A DNA stretch of 64,000 bases from Epiperipatus broadwayi (taxonomy: Eukaryota; Onychophora; Udeonychophora; Euonychophora; Peripatidae), in assembly GCA_028023455.1 (NCBI GenBank), contig JAQFVV010006642.1, forward strand, positions 1-64,000. The letters run 5' to 3'. A model generated the notes under the pieces. The model saw only the letters and a program-made list of their open reading frames with translations. It was not told the origin of the DNA and ran no database searches. A program made the position numbers and the translations under genes. This document shows, piece by piece, positions 1 to 11,011 of the stretch (its first letter is position 1; each line of letters opens with the position of its first letter).

Positions 1-254
1 CTCATCCATTGCTGACATTGGTCTGGTAGAATGTATGCCAGAGCCATTCTCTGCACTAGCAGGTTGATAAATGATTACATACATCCATTTTGTTGGTATA
101 GACCACCCCTTTTAAGGTTGGCCCAATAATGCTAACCTATCAGCTGGGATACATGTAGTGTGAAATCAATGCCTCTCTAGTAGAATCCGGCATGTTGCAT
201 CATAGACTACTTCATTTACGATACACTACAATGTGGATATATCAGGTCCAATAT
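1..254 (-). other. Flank or 3' untranslated part of LINE A
   Basis: This stretch lies downstream of the last readable codon of LINE A (minus strand). It has no open frame, no clear poly-A signal and no short terminal repeat, so I cannot place the 3' end of the element. It could be 3' UTR or flanking host DNA. Confidence 0.4.
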
Positions 255-918
255 TCATGTAGAGTCTGTGGGCCATACTAGTAGGCTCCATGTATTAATA
301 AATAAAAATCTAGAGGATAATATCTTATCCTTGTTTTGAAGAGCTTTGAGCTTATCACAAAATATAGCATTGGGGTCCGGTGTTGGTTGTGTGAACTTTG
401 TCCTGCATCTTGTGTACCAAAAAGCGTATGTCAGGAAGACAGATAACCTGATAACTGTAAAGTCTCCAGAGGAGAGACAACCCCTGATGTCCAGGATTTT
501 ATCCACTGCTGTAATGCAGTGTTGAGAGATGATACTTCTAATACCATTATAGCCTGGACATATATTTAACAGATGATTAAAGAGTCTCCTCTCCTCTAGA
601 GCAGGCATGACAAATTGGGTCTATTTTATTTAGAAACCACTTGTAGTATAAGAATGAATTAGTTGGCATGGAGCCCATATTCACCTTTATCAGATAATCA
701 AAAGATTTGGGCTCCAGTAGCAGATATTTAAATATTGTGGTGATTTTATGATTGCTGCACCCTAGGTGAGTATAAATAGCTGTATATTTAGGATTCAGCA
801 GGCGATGTGCCTGCCAGATGCTGATTTTATTATCAAACTCTGCTGTTGAGTGCCCGATGTATAAAAATTGTTGTTTAATAATGGTGTCAAGCCATGTGTC
901 TTTACTGGGGGAGGTCTG
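255..918 (-). pseudogene. LINE A ORF2 C-terminus with CCHC-type finger
   Basis: Reading the minus strand from about 900 gives a thumb/C-terminal region ending in a finger whose start reads CHACSRGEET, followed by FNHLLNICPGYNG after a one-base frame change near 590. This matches the CX2C...HX4C finger at the C-terminus of many LINE ORF2 proteins, and the equivalent segment of LINE B starts CWMC and continues DESIDHIFL. The last codon is at about 255. The frame change means the finger cannot be translated as one piece. Only the family assignment, not function, can be stated. Confidence 0.7.
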
Positions 919-1870
919 TCAGTAGGTATTACAGTCTATAATATCTGATAGAGAGTATTTTTTCCTCAGGTTTACTAAAAGAGAATGCCCTTCTTGGAAA
1001 TTGATTGTCTGTATTGAATGGAGACCCATACCATTCTGTCTCCTGTGAAACTGAAGTCTGTGGATGCTAATTGCAGTGGTCTGTCCTCTCCATAAGAGCT
1101 GACCACAGAGCCTCTGAATTTGCAAGCTGAATGATTTGGTAACTGTCATTATTGGCAGGCAGTAATTTATGCTCACCATGATCTTCATATTAATCAGAGC
1201 AATCTTCTCTTGTAGGGATAGGTAAGTCCTTGACAGTGATTGAACCACCTTAGTAGCATTGCAGATGATGGATTTTTGTAGGCAGACAGACATAGCAGTC
1301 TGTGACTTGAAGATAGGGAACCCCAGAAAAGACTGAGGTTCCACTAAAAAATTTGATAGTATTTTCCTACCAATGTTGATGCACCAGGATGATGACTTGT
1401 GAGGATTGATGGATAACTTATAATTTTTAGTACAATTGGTAATGATGGAGTGAAGTGTGATTATATATTTACGGGATGGAAGAATTACAAGTATGTTATC
1501 CATGTATGCAAAAACTTTGATGTTTTTCTTAAGCCGGGGTGCATATATCCCTGGAATCTGGTCTAGCTCTTTAATCAGAGGGTCAATGTACTTAATGAAC
1601 AATAGACCATTCAAGGGTGATCCTTGTGGTATGGATCTTGAAGGGGCAAGTCCGCCTGAATTATGTCCATTTATGGAAATATAAATGTGCCTATTATTCA
1701 GGAGATTGTCCAATATCTGAATTATCTGCTTTGATATGTCCAACTGAGATAGCAATTAAAGAAGAATGTTGACATCTACGGTATCAAAAGCATTGGACAC
1801 ATCTAGCTGAACTGCCACAGGCCGGGATTTTCTATTAGATCTAATGTGATCAAGCAGAATTTTCACTTCA
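919..1870 (-). pseudogene. LINE A reverse transcriptase, palm and thumb
   Basis: The palm region is readable. Motif A reads VQLDVSNAFDTV just upstream (about 1790-1840), then a TAA stop interrupts, and a 278-aa frame follows with motif B (IPQGSPLNG, residues 42-50) and motif C as AYMDN (residues 83-87). Functional enzymes have two adjacent aspartates in motif C; here the second is Asn, whereas LINE B has YMDD at the same place. The later part (FLGF, LLWRG, QFHRRQNGMGL) fits the LINE thumb. With the stop, frame changes and the Asp-to-Asn change this copy is inactive. Confidence 0.85.
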
Positions 1871-1880
1871 CCAATTGCAG

Positions 1881-2714
1881 TCAGTGCTGATGATCCCTTC
1901 CTTGCATATTGAGAGGCCTATATATTCTGTAGAATTGCATCCTGAATTTTTTCTTTAACCCCTCCATGACTTTGAACAAAATTGGTGTCATCGATATTGG
2001 CCTGATGCTGCTAAAAGAGGTAGGATACCAGTTCTTTTTTATAAACAGGACCATGGTGATTGGATATAGGTTAGGGATTACTATCCTTTCAATGGCGTGG
2101 TAGTTTAACATGTTTAATATAATCCTCACAGTAAAAAAATTTAAGTGAGTAAACCCAAACTTCGGGATAGCATGAGTCCCAGGATGAACATTATCAGGGA
2201 GACCCTGCAAAATACTGCTGATGACATGGAGTGCAATACCATGATCTTCCTCTCCAGCTGTGCCCACCCACTCCATGGAAGGGTTTGTCTGGTGACCTAA
2301 GAGTAGGTTTTGATAGTGACTCTCTATGTGTAAAATCATATTCGCACCAGTAATGCTGCCACCACTGATGAGCAATGAAGTAGGAACCTCCTGTTTCTTT
2401 CTGGCCCCCAGAGCCCACCTGAGATAGCCCCAGGTCCAGCAATGTTGAGCTGGCAGGTAATTCTTTGCATTTTTTGTAGCTATTATCTCTGCTACTGCTG
2501 ACTGTTTCGATCTGTATGAAGCTTTTAGTTCAAGTAAGTAGTCAATGTTGTTATCCTGACCATCAAAGTTTTTAATTTTCCCATTCAGACTGTCCAATTC
2601 ACACATCAGTGTGGTTGTCCCCTTAAGCTTGAAGGTGTATTGGGAAATAAGCGATTGAATAATGCCTATAAATGTAGTCCAGGCCTTGACTGGGCGTAGG
2701 TATATGAGGTTCAC
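1881..2714 (-). pseudogene. LINE A linker and RT fingers
   Basis: A 277-aa minus-strand frame links endonuclease and palm. Its first half holds a segment around QHCWTWGYLRWALGARKK that has a clear counterpart in LINE B (QQCWSKSYFHWALGAGN, about 41.1 kb). The second half holds the RT fingers motif, readable as LYPITMVLFIKKN followed by SSIRPISMTPILFKVMEGL, the usual 'pKK...yRPISl...lyKi' pattern. The frame overlaps the endonuclease frame by 4 nt in another phase, which points to a frameshift rather than a natural gene junction. Confidence 0.8.
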
Positions 2715-3480
2715 CTTGTGAAAAAGAATGTAGGCCTCTGAAAAAATGCCTCAGTGGCATTGGTTCTAGTAAACATTCTGAGACTCCAGTTGACTTTGAT
2801 TTGTTGAAAGTTGTTCAGCTCTAGGGATGCCATAATCGCAAAATGATCTGAAAAAGCTGTCGGTTGCAGTCTCGCTTCTATCCCATAGTGCAATTCAGCC
2901 GAATAGAACATTAGATCAATGAGCATGTGACTGTTTCTCATATAGAAAGAAAATGCATCAGGTGGAAAGAATCCCCTCCCATTGAGAAATACTTTGTTGA
3001 GTAGGGGTAAGTATTTCTTTGTGAAGGACTCATAGGAGATGTTAATGTCACCGAGGAGAATGGTAGGTGCATTGTTATTATTAGTAATTAGGTTAATTGT
3101 GTGGACTATTTTCAGCAGTGTTGCATGAACATTGGTGCTATATATGTAAATCACATTGAAAGTATTCAAGGAGAAGGTAAACTCCATGGCGATTAGGTTC
3201 TGATCTAGATAAATTATTCTGAAGGAGGTTGGAGCCAGAAGATTATTTATTATTACCCCAACTCCTCTCTTAGCAGCATGACCTGTAGATAAATGGGTGA
3301 ATCCAATTTTACTAAGTTCTGTTTTAATGTAGTAGTTCGAGTTTAGGTGAAATTTCGTTTCCCATATAAACAACATATGTGGTGAGTTTTGCTTAACGAA
3401 ATGCCTGATGGCATTAATATGACCGAGGGAATTAATTCCTCAGACATTGACAGCAGAGATTAAACATTTATTGTTATCCA
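2711..3480 (-). pseudogene. LINE A ORF2 N-terminal APE-type endonuclease
   Basis: ORF2 appears to start at the ATG at 3480 (MDNNKCLISAVNV). Its endonuclease signature NVRGIN is broken: the Arg codon is TGA, as expected from CGA by C-to-T decay. Downstream the frame reads WETKFHLNS (metal-binding Glu), LLGDINIS (the GDFN-like motif), DAFSFYMRNSHMLIDLMFYS and SDHFAI (the SDH motif). These are the hallmarks of the endonuclease that nicks target DNA for target-primed reverse transcription. The ORF2 ATG overlaps the ORF1 stop as ATGGATAA. Confidence 0.85.
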
Positions 3481-3997
3481 TTGCAAGATAGCCTGCTAGA
3501 TTCCACCGCAGGCAGTTTCCTTAAAGTATCAGCAGACTCTTTTTTTTTATTAATTTCCATGCAGATGTTTGAAGGGATGTTTAAATCTGAAGTGAGGAGA
3601 TCCACAGGTAAGCCATTGGTAGGATAACTAGTTACCAAATCAGATGGAAGATTGATCTTGCGTTTCTTTTCTGTGGCTCCTTTATGCTTATTGTTAGTTG
3701 CATTTGACATTGAGGGTTTGGAGTGCCTCAGTGAGAATGCCATCTCTTCTTCTCCTGAGCTAGGACTAGATACAACCCATGGTTTTCTTTTATAAATGGT
3801 GTTAGGAGTGATGAATGTCTCCATCTCATCTGCAGACCAGGATGTGGCAGCATCTACCGGTGTTTGTTAAGGAGTGATAGTTTCATCAGTCACAGCTATC
3901 AGTGTGTCACTAGGACTTGGTGAGATGTTATTTTTTTACCTTGGATGGAGTTAGGTTTAGGCATTTCTGTCTTTTTTTAGGTAGGCTTGATCTTGGT
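3474..3997 (-). pseudogene. LINE A ORF1 C-terminal tail
   Basis: After the stop at 3998 the minus strand is readable again as TDETITP, then QTPVDAATSWSADEMETF and on for 116 aa of Lys/Ser-rich sequence to a TAA at 3474. That TAA overlaps the ORF2 start (ATGGATAA), so I take this as the original end of ORF1, separated from its body by later stops and frame changes. No domain is visible. Confidence 0.5.
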
Positions 3998-5812
3998 CTA
4001 TATTTTACCAGCCCTATTACCAGATACTGTGACTGAGCTGAAACCTAGGCCTTCATGAACATTTTTAGATTCATTATTGTGGGAATCTTTTGGTTTTGAT
4101 TCCAAAGGCCCTTGATTACTGTTTTGGTATTTATGACTATTGTTATGCGATGTGTTATGTTTGTAATCCTGATGATTGTTAATTAAGGAGGGCTGATTCC
4201 TTTGATGTATTAGGATACTTTTGGGATTTCTATTTGTTTGCTTTAAGTTGAGTTCATCATGCTGTTCAACATTGTTGTGTTGTGCACTTGGTTGTTGTGA
4301 AGCATGTTGCGCCTCTGGAACTGAATGAGAAATCTGTTGTTGCCTACATCTGTGAGTTCGACCTTTTTTTTGACCAGAAGATGTACATATACGATTTATA
4401 CACTCCTTAATCAGGTGTGTTCTTTGTCCGCAGTAGAAGCACTGTGGCCTAACCCCTGCAAAAGATAGTATCATGGGACAGCCTCTAGCTGACAACACTG
4501 TTGGAATATCTGTTGGAACTATTCCCTTTTTTAGGAGCAGTCTAAATGTTGCTTTGTTCGATAGAATGTTGTTAAATATTTTGTCAATTGGAAGGTAGGT
4601 GAAACCAGTCATCTTGCCAAAGGGTTCCAATATCTCTTGTAAATAAGATTCATCTATTCCTGTAATGCAATATTTTATTGACCCATTTAGAATGGATGAT
4701 CTGTTTAAATCTACAGTTACTATGATCTTATCATCCAATACTCTAAATTTGCTTTTAAAGTTATTCTTGCTAGCCCAGGTCTTGAATTCGACTGCTATAT
4801 AGCGGTAATTTGGATGTGTAGAGATCCTATGTATTTCGTTTGGAATATTTGCTCTTTTAATTAACTCAAATAAGCCATTCATTGGGAATTTAAACAGAGA
4901 ACACTTTAGGTCCATCACCACTAGTATAATACTCTTATTGTTGCTATAGTTAGCCAGCGATTTCAGAAGAATGTTTGGAATAGTCAGGTTAAAATTAGTG
5001 ATAGTAGTTTCAATTTGCTCCAATGAAAGTTGATTTACTGTAATGTTATTTTCAATTGGATCCACTTGAACCATATCATCTGCATGGTGTGGTTGCTGTT
5101 CTATTAGCTCAAGAATGTCCATTCCCACAGTTTTTTGATTTGCATTGCTGCCCTGGTGGTCAGTATTGTGATGTGCAGGAAGATAGGGTTGGCCATTGCC
5201 AGAGTGGTTAACCGACCCAGCTTGGGTTATTCCAGCCCGAGCTGCACTAGCATATGACATAGGAAGTGTGATACATTTAGTTTCATCAGCAGGGTTAGTT
5301 TGTAGTTCAGTGAAATTGGCATTATTTGAGTGTGTGTGATTTAACAAATTATGATCGAGTTCATCTTGTTTTCCCATTAATAATGTATGTTTTGGAGTGA
5401 CAAGAGGGGAGACATTATTGTGCCCAGTGTTGAGTGGTGGATGACCAGCTATGGTATGAGATTCTAACAGATATTCAAACAATTGTGTTTGCAAATTATT
5501 ATTTTTTCTATTTGGATAGTGTATTTCCTTGAGCCATCCTGCGTTATTTCGAGTGCTGTTATGAAAAATTAAGCTGGGAAATGATTCACTATCTATTTGA
5601 CTATGATTAGATAGTGATTTTGTGCTTGGATGCTTATCATCTGGACTTAATGCAAGGGGATTTGTATATACAGTTTTATTAGCTTTTGACTTATATGCAT
5701 TTATAATGTTCATTTTGTCTCCTGATGTAGAAAGAAAACAGTCAGCATCCTCGGATAACACCCTCTGTTCACCAGAAATGAGTTGATTTTGAGTTAGCTG
5801 GTATGTTAGCAT
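3998..5812 (-). CDS. LINE A ORF1: nucleic-acid-binding protein with RRM-like region and CCHC knuckle
   Basis: This 604-aa frame is the longest intact reading frame in the window. Residues 1-275 are Asn/His/Ser-rich and probably disordered. Residues about 280-440 form a two-part alpha/beta-looking region (SIILVVMDLKCSLFKFP; SIKYCITGIDESYLQEILEPFG) matched by LINE B at 38604-39122; I read it as RRM-like by inference. A CCHC knuckle follows with C458, C461, H466 and C471. The tail is Gln/Asn/His-rich. Such ORF1 proteins bind the element RNA. The coding region probably extended further upstream, since 5813-7441 has related broken frames. Confidence 0.8.
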   Translation of the reverse strand: MLTYQLTQNQLISGEQRVLSEDADCFLSTSGDKMNIINAYKSKANKTVYTNPLALSPDDKHPSTKSLSNHSQIDSESFPSLIFHNSTRNNAGWLKEIHYPNRKNNNLQTQLFEYLLESHTIAGHPPLNTGHNNVSPLVTPKHTLLMGKQDELDHNLLNHTHSNNANFTELQTNPADETKCITLPMSYASAARAGITQAGSVNHSGNGQPYLPAHHNTDHQGSNANQKTVGMDILELIEQQPHHADDMVQVDPIENNITVNQLSLEQIETTITNFNLTIPNILLKSLANYSNNKSIILVVMDLKCSLFKFPMNGLFELIKRANIPNEIHRISTHPNYRYIAVEFKTWASKNNFKSKFRVLDDKIIVTVDLNRSSILNGSIKYCITGIDESYLQEILEPFGKMTGFTYLPIDKIFNNILSNKATFRLLLKKGIVPTDIPTVLSARGCPMILSFAGVRPQCFYCGQRTHLIKECINRICTSSGQKKGRTHRCRQQQISHSVPEAQHASQQPSAQHNNVEQHDELNLKQTNRNPKSILIHQRNQPSLINNHQDYKHNTSHNNSHKYQNSNQGPLESKPKDSHNNESKNVHEGLGFSSVTVSGNRAGKI

Positions 5813-7441
5813 ATTTTTGGGCAGGATTTTGGATGTTTGATGACTCCAACTGGGGTTGGATTTACATGTATTGTGTGACTCCCGGTTATTAAGTTTGGTT
5901 TTTTAGCCATTGGCAATGCCATCCGCCTCCACGTGTACAATTGACATATTTTCAGATATTGGTGTATTAATTATGGAATGGTTTTTTTTCCAACATAATT
6001 TCTTTTTTTCTTTTCTTTAGATTCTGGATTATTCCTATTATGACCTGATTTAATGAGATTGTCCAATTTACAATCCTTTTCCTTACAGTTATGCTCATCG
6101 GGAGTCTCATAATTGATATATAATGCTGGCATAATTATGTTGGTCTCTGTTAGGTTAGTTCCAGAGCATGAGATATCGGCATTATCGGAATTGAGATTTA
6201 TATTTATATCAACTCTGTCTTCTATTGTAACTTCATTACCATTAATGAAGGTTGCCTCATCAGGTAGAACTTTAGTTTATTTGCTTTGAAATATTAGGCG
6301 CTGTTTCATAATTACTCACACTGTTTTCATTTATTTCTATGATATGTTGTGTGTCTCTGCTATCACTATTATATTTATTAAGAGCCTTAGACTTAAGCTT
6401 TACATTCGTATTTTTATTCGCACTGTTAATTCTATTGCTTCTACGTTTTGTCACTTCGACTACAGCACTAGTAATATCAATACATGGCGAGCAGTGTTCT
6501 AAATCGATGCCGTCATTAATTATTTCATTTGGCTTTCCAGTGTCCATTTCTAGAGATTTTTTATCAGTGTATTTTTTTTTCTATCAATAGTATTATTATT
6601 AATTTTGTAGCAGGTTTTTTTATTAGATTTTTTAAAGCATCTAATCGACTGTTGTTTCTTCTTATTATGATTGGTTTTTTTATACTTGGTAAATGCGTTG
6701 GAGCTGCTGGCTGTATAATCGCTGACTTTCGCCGGAACATTAGCCGTAATAGTAACTAAATCAGCTGTAAGTAAATCTTTGCTTTCTTTAATTTTGGGGG
6801 AGTTTGAACAATTGTAACTTTTAAGTAGTTTCAGACATTTGTTATAGTTAGTCTTAATATTACATGAGCTTTGCATGGAATGTATATAGAGACTATTTGT
6901 TTGCTCTTCTGCAACAGGCCCTGTTTTACTGCAATTAAAGTTCTCAGCATTAGTGTGGGCTTGTGATTACATTCATATTTACGTTATCTTGCAACTCATT
7001 ATTTTTATTTATTTTTCCTAAATTAGTTATATTAGACATATTTAAAGATTGGTCAAAAGACATATTTTGATGCTGATTCAATGGATTTGGTGCTTGAGTA
7101 AGATTGCTACAGCTGGCTGTTTGTATTTCTGCATTAGGTGAACTTCCAATGAAGTCAGTGGTTCTAATGTCTACCATTAGACCTTCGATAATGTCTTGAA
7201 GATGTTTTTCCTCTACGACATATTTTATAGTTGTTTTTTTTTTTTTATGCAAAGGAAACGGATCCTCTTTTTTGGATCTTGTTAGTATACTCCAAGAACC
7301 TTTGTTGCATTTATTTTGTATTTTAATTTTCCCATTCCTAGAATGATTTTGCTTTGTAGTTTGGTCTATGTTAGCCACGTTTATGCACGGAACTAATTTT
7401 ACATTATAATTCGGATTGTGAGTAACAGAACTCACATCCAT
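5813..7441 (-). pseudogene. Broken upstream part of LINE A ORF1 (Asn/Lys-rich)
   Basis: Three minus-strand frames follow each other: 7441-6950 (163 aa), 6876-6550 (108 aa) and 6547-6272 (91 aa). Between 6270 and about 5990 the sequence is again readable (VLPDEATFINGNEVTIEDRV and on). The frames ending at 7441, 6547 and 5812 share one phase. All are rich in Asn, Lys and Ser with basic runs, like the ORF1 N-terminus, and show no domain. I infer a once longer ORF1 or a separate upstream ORF; the alternative is unrelated open frames. Confidence 0.4.
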
Positions 7442-9690
7442 TTAGATAAAATATAAGAACCACTTACCTTAAACGATTTCAAGGCCTTTTTTTATGGTTG
7501 TAAATTTGGAGAATTTTTAATAAAAAAATACTTTGGGAGCTCAGATTAGGTGCTTCCTACTCAGACTATCTTTGTAAATGTAAATAAAATGCTGTTTTCA
7601 AATTTAAAATTGCAAATATATTAATTTATTAAGCTCAAGCAGATGATATAATAATAGTGTGAACGGCTGAAACCTTTGACAGATGCCCCTTAAAAATGTG
7701 TATGTGACAGCCAATCAGATGTAATAATGACTGCACATGGAAAACTCACAATTTAAAATGCAAGGCAAAGATTTTATGAGAAAAAGATGAAACCCACCTT
7801 TTTCTCTACTTAAATGTATATATAAATAAGCCAGACTCAAGCATTTTGAACTAAGAGCATGAAGCTTTAAACACCTTCACATTTGATTCACTAAATATTA
7901 TATATAAACAACACAAAACTTTTGATTTACTAGGAAATAATTTTCAAATCTAATGAAATGATAGTAACAAATGTATATTTATTAAAATATCACAAAAGCT
8001 CTGTCTCGCAGTATTTGGTAGACCATTACCAATTGTGGTTTAATTTTATCATTATTACACATTTTGTAACTTTATATTTTTCGAAATAAAATATATTAAA
8101 AGAAAATCTAACAATTTTTTTCTTTATTAATAATTACTACATAAATATTTTGTAAAAATAATCATAAATATTTAAATAAACTATGGAATATATATATATT
8201 TACATGGCTAGACCAATAGAACTGTTGTGACTGCTCTTGAAGCATGGAATTAAAGAATTTACCAATAAGTGGCTTTGTCAGCTCATTTGTAATAATTTCT
8301 ATATAGAATAAGGACATTTTCAGTTTTTAAACTAGTAAATCAATATTTACTTTAATTTCAGTTTCTATCATTAAACGAATGCCTAACAAAAAAAATAGCA
8401 CTTAAAATAACCACAAAAGACTAAAAAAGAAGATGAAAAGAACAGAAGAATTATCGAATATTGTGTAATATTATGTAGCCAAGAACTGTTTAGTTAATAA
8501 AAAATAATTATTATTGCATTTATTAGTTTAGTTTTTAAAACATTGAAATGCCCTTGATTTTTATATATATAAACTTCAAGACACATATGTACCACTTTAC
8601 ATATTATTTTTTGAATCAAAGCATTAGATCTATAATAAAAACAGACATTTATTTGATCAAGACACACAAGCTAGAAATATATTAATAAAAGATTATATAT
8701 ATGTTTTTTAATTTTTCTTTCTCTCTTGAATCGAACCATCCATTTAAAATGTAAATATTAAATATCACAATATCAATGTATGGACAGAATTAATGTTAAT
8801 CTCCATAGAAAGTTGAAGATGTCCCCATTTCAGAATTCAATTCTATAAAATGATGATCTAATTGTTGATTCTCTATATGTATTGTTCTTACTGTTTAGCT
8901 ATGTATTCATTCACTTGCTTTTATGTTGTTAGATTAACCAATTTTATTATAGAATTATATATTGTAATGGATAAACCTGCACTTAGGCAGACAAAAATGT
9001 AATGGCTACTCAGGTTGTGATTAGAACTAGTTCTTTTCATGCACCACAAATAAATTTATAATAATCTAAACCTACATCATAATAGACTCATGAATTTATA
9101 GGGTACCAATGAATCTATATGTTGATAAATAAAAAATTCAATAAATAAATGATTGATTATCTAGTGAATATGTAGTCTGAAATTATGTAAATCAATACTT
9201 TAGAAATAATGAAATTTGTAGAATAGGTAAATCAAATGATGCACAGATTAATAAGATATTACTTTATTAAGATAGTGACACAAATTTAAATTCAACAATT
9301 GTAACTTAAAATAATCGATTGTATTATTAGAATCTATTCTAGATTGCAATTGCTAAAATACACTCTACATCTTAAAGATTATTAAACGTGTATGTTTAGA
9401 AGAGGGTTAATATATACGATCTTTCACATTGTATGAAAAATTTTCTTTTTTAAATATCTCATATTTTAGATCAAGTAATGCTTTCATCTTAGTGATTGCT
9501 TTATATATTTAAAATAAATCTTAAATGTTAACTATATTATTAATTTTGGTTTATTTTCTAAATATTACATCAATGATCAATTTAAATTTTACTTACTTAA
9601 TCTATTCATTAAATATATCTAAAATAATATAGACAGTGTTAATAATTTAAATTTTAAAAGAAAAAAAAATTAAATAGATATCTATTAGTA
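7442..9690. other. AT-rich stretch without recognised features
   Basis: About 2.2 kb of AT-rich DNA with short (TA) runs (near 8190 and 8565) and no convincing open frame, inverted repeat or element fragment. Confidence 0.6.
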
Positions 9691-10149
9691 TTTGCTATTA
9701 ACTGAAAAGAGACCCTTTGATTCCTCTTGGAGGCCTTAAAGGAACCGAGCAGGGCAAATTCCTAATATCCATTCCATACATTCTTGTCGTTGCAGCTGTT
9801 ATTACTATGTGATTATTCATATACTATACGAACATGGATGGGCTGCTTACCAACACGTATTAGCCAGCGTGGTGAGTTTATTGGCTTTTTACCTCTGAGT
9901 TTAAGATCAAGAAACACCATGGTCTTTTTTCTCAGTGCCTTATAAGGCAGAATGAATGTTTGTGTAAATGATAAATATTTTTCCAATACATATATACAAT
10001 TATGACAGACAAAAATAAAGCATGGCCCTTATTCCCAGGAGGCTGTAAAGTCACCAACCAAGACAGTGGTTGGTGGCCAAAGGCAGAGGTGCTAAGAATC
10101 TCCTGATCATGGACCCAGGATGCCATTTGATGATGACTTTTTATTTAGG

Positions 10150-10951
10150 TAGTTACAACTGCAGATCACTTTCAAGTGAAGGAAGATTATAAGAATTAGA
10201 AGAAGAACTGTCTTATATTAAATGAGACATTATTGGACTTTGTGAAATTAGAAGAAAAGGTGAAGAGACAATTGATTTAAAAAGTGGACATATACTCTAT
10301 TATAAAGGCACAAATATTGGAAATACAAATGGAGTAGGATTCATTATAAATAAAAAGTGGATAAATAACATTGTGGAGATTGATGGTGTATCGGACAGAG
10401 TGGCAAGATTACTTATACAACTTAATAGCAGATACCAAATCCAGATAATTCAGGTTTATGCCCCAACAAGTTCTCATAGTGATGAAGTAGTAGAAGATTT
10501 TTATATGGATGTACAAAAGGCTTTTGATCAGAGTAAACAACATTTTAAAATTGTTATGGGAGACTTTAATGCTAGAATTGGTAAACAAATGAAAGATGAA
10601 AGTACTGTAGGTAATTTTGGTTATGGTAATAGAAACGAGAGAGGACATAGACTTGTGGAGTTTGCAGAAAAAAAAAACCTTTATATTATGAATTCTTTTT
10701 TTGAGAAAAATGATAAATGGAAATCGACATGGAAGAATCCAAATCAAGGTACAGCAGAATTGGATTATATTTTCACTAACAGAAAATACATATGTCAAGA
10801 TTGTAATGTTCTTAATAAATTTAACACAGGAAGTGATCACCGATTAGTAAGATGTAAGATACATGTTAATACAAAACTAGAGAGACAAAAATTATTAAGA
10901 AAAACAATATTTACAGTTGATATTCCTAATCTTCAGAAACATTCTACTTAA
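10150..10951 (+). pseudogene. RTE copy 1 endonuclease domain
   Basis: The domain starts at LGSYNCRSLSSEGRL, where the next codon is TAA (CAA in copy 2). A second stop (TGA) replaces Trp in the segment before DIIGLCE. The open part 10373-10951 (192 aa) shows QVYAPTS, the metal-site motif VMGDFNARIG, TAELDYIFTN and the SDHRLVRCK motif. These are the standard APE endonuclease elements. A third stop follows at about 10949 (HSNEF in copy 2). Confidence 0.85.
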
Positions 10952-11011
10952 TTTAAATTAGAACTTACAAATCGGTTTTAAGTATTAGTAGATTTTGAAC
11001 ATGATTCAGAT

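Larger units (their letters stand above)
255..7441 (-). mobile_element. LINE A: decayed non-LTR retrotransposon, L1/Tx1-like
   Basis: The minus strand carries, in order: low-complexity Asn/Lys-rich frames, ORF1 with an RRM-like region and a CCHC knuckle, an APE-type endonuclease, a reverse transcriptase, and a C-terminal CX2C...HX4C finger. This order is that of a two-ORF APE-type non-LTR element. ORF2 is split over several frames and has a nonsense change in the endonuclease, so it is a fossil. LINE B at about 37.6-43.4 kb is a related copy of opposite orientation. The clade (L1/Tx1-like) is inferred from ORF1 with a knuckle plus APE plus RT; the 5' limit is uncertain. Confidence 0.85.

Noticed and set aside
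1457-1684. Plus-strand 75-aa frame
   Set aside because: It is the antisense of the LINE A reverse transcriptase; the minus strand explains the sequence.
6339-6759. Two plus-strand hydrophobic frames (83 and 76 aa)
   Set aside because: They are antisense to the Lys/Asn-rich LINE A frames; AAA/AAT codons read backwards give Phe/Leu/Ile-rich pseudo-membrane proteins.
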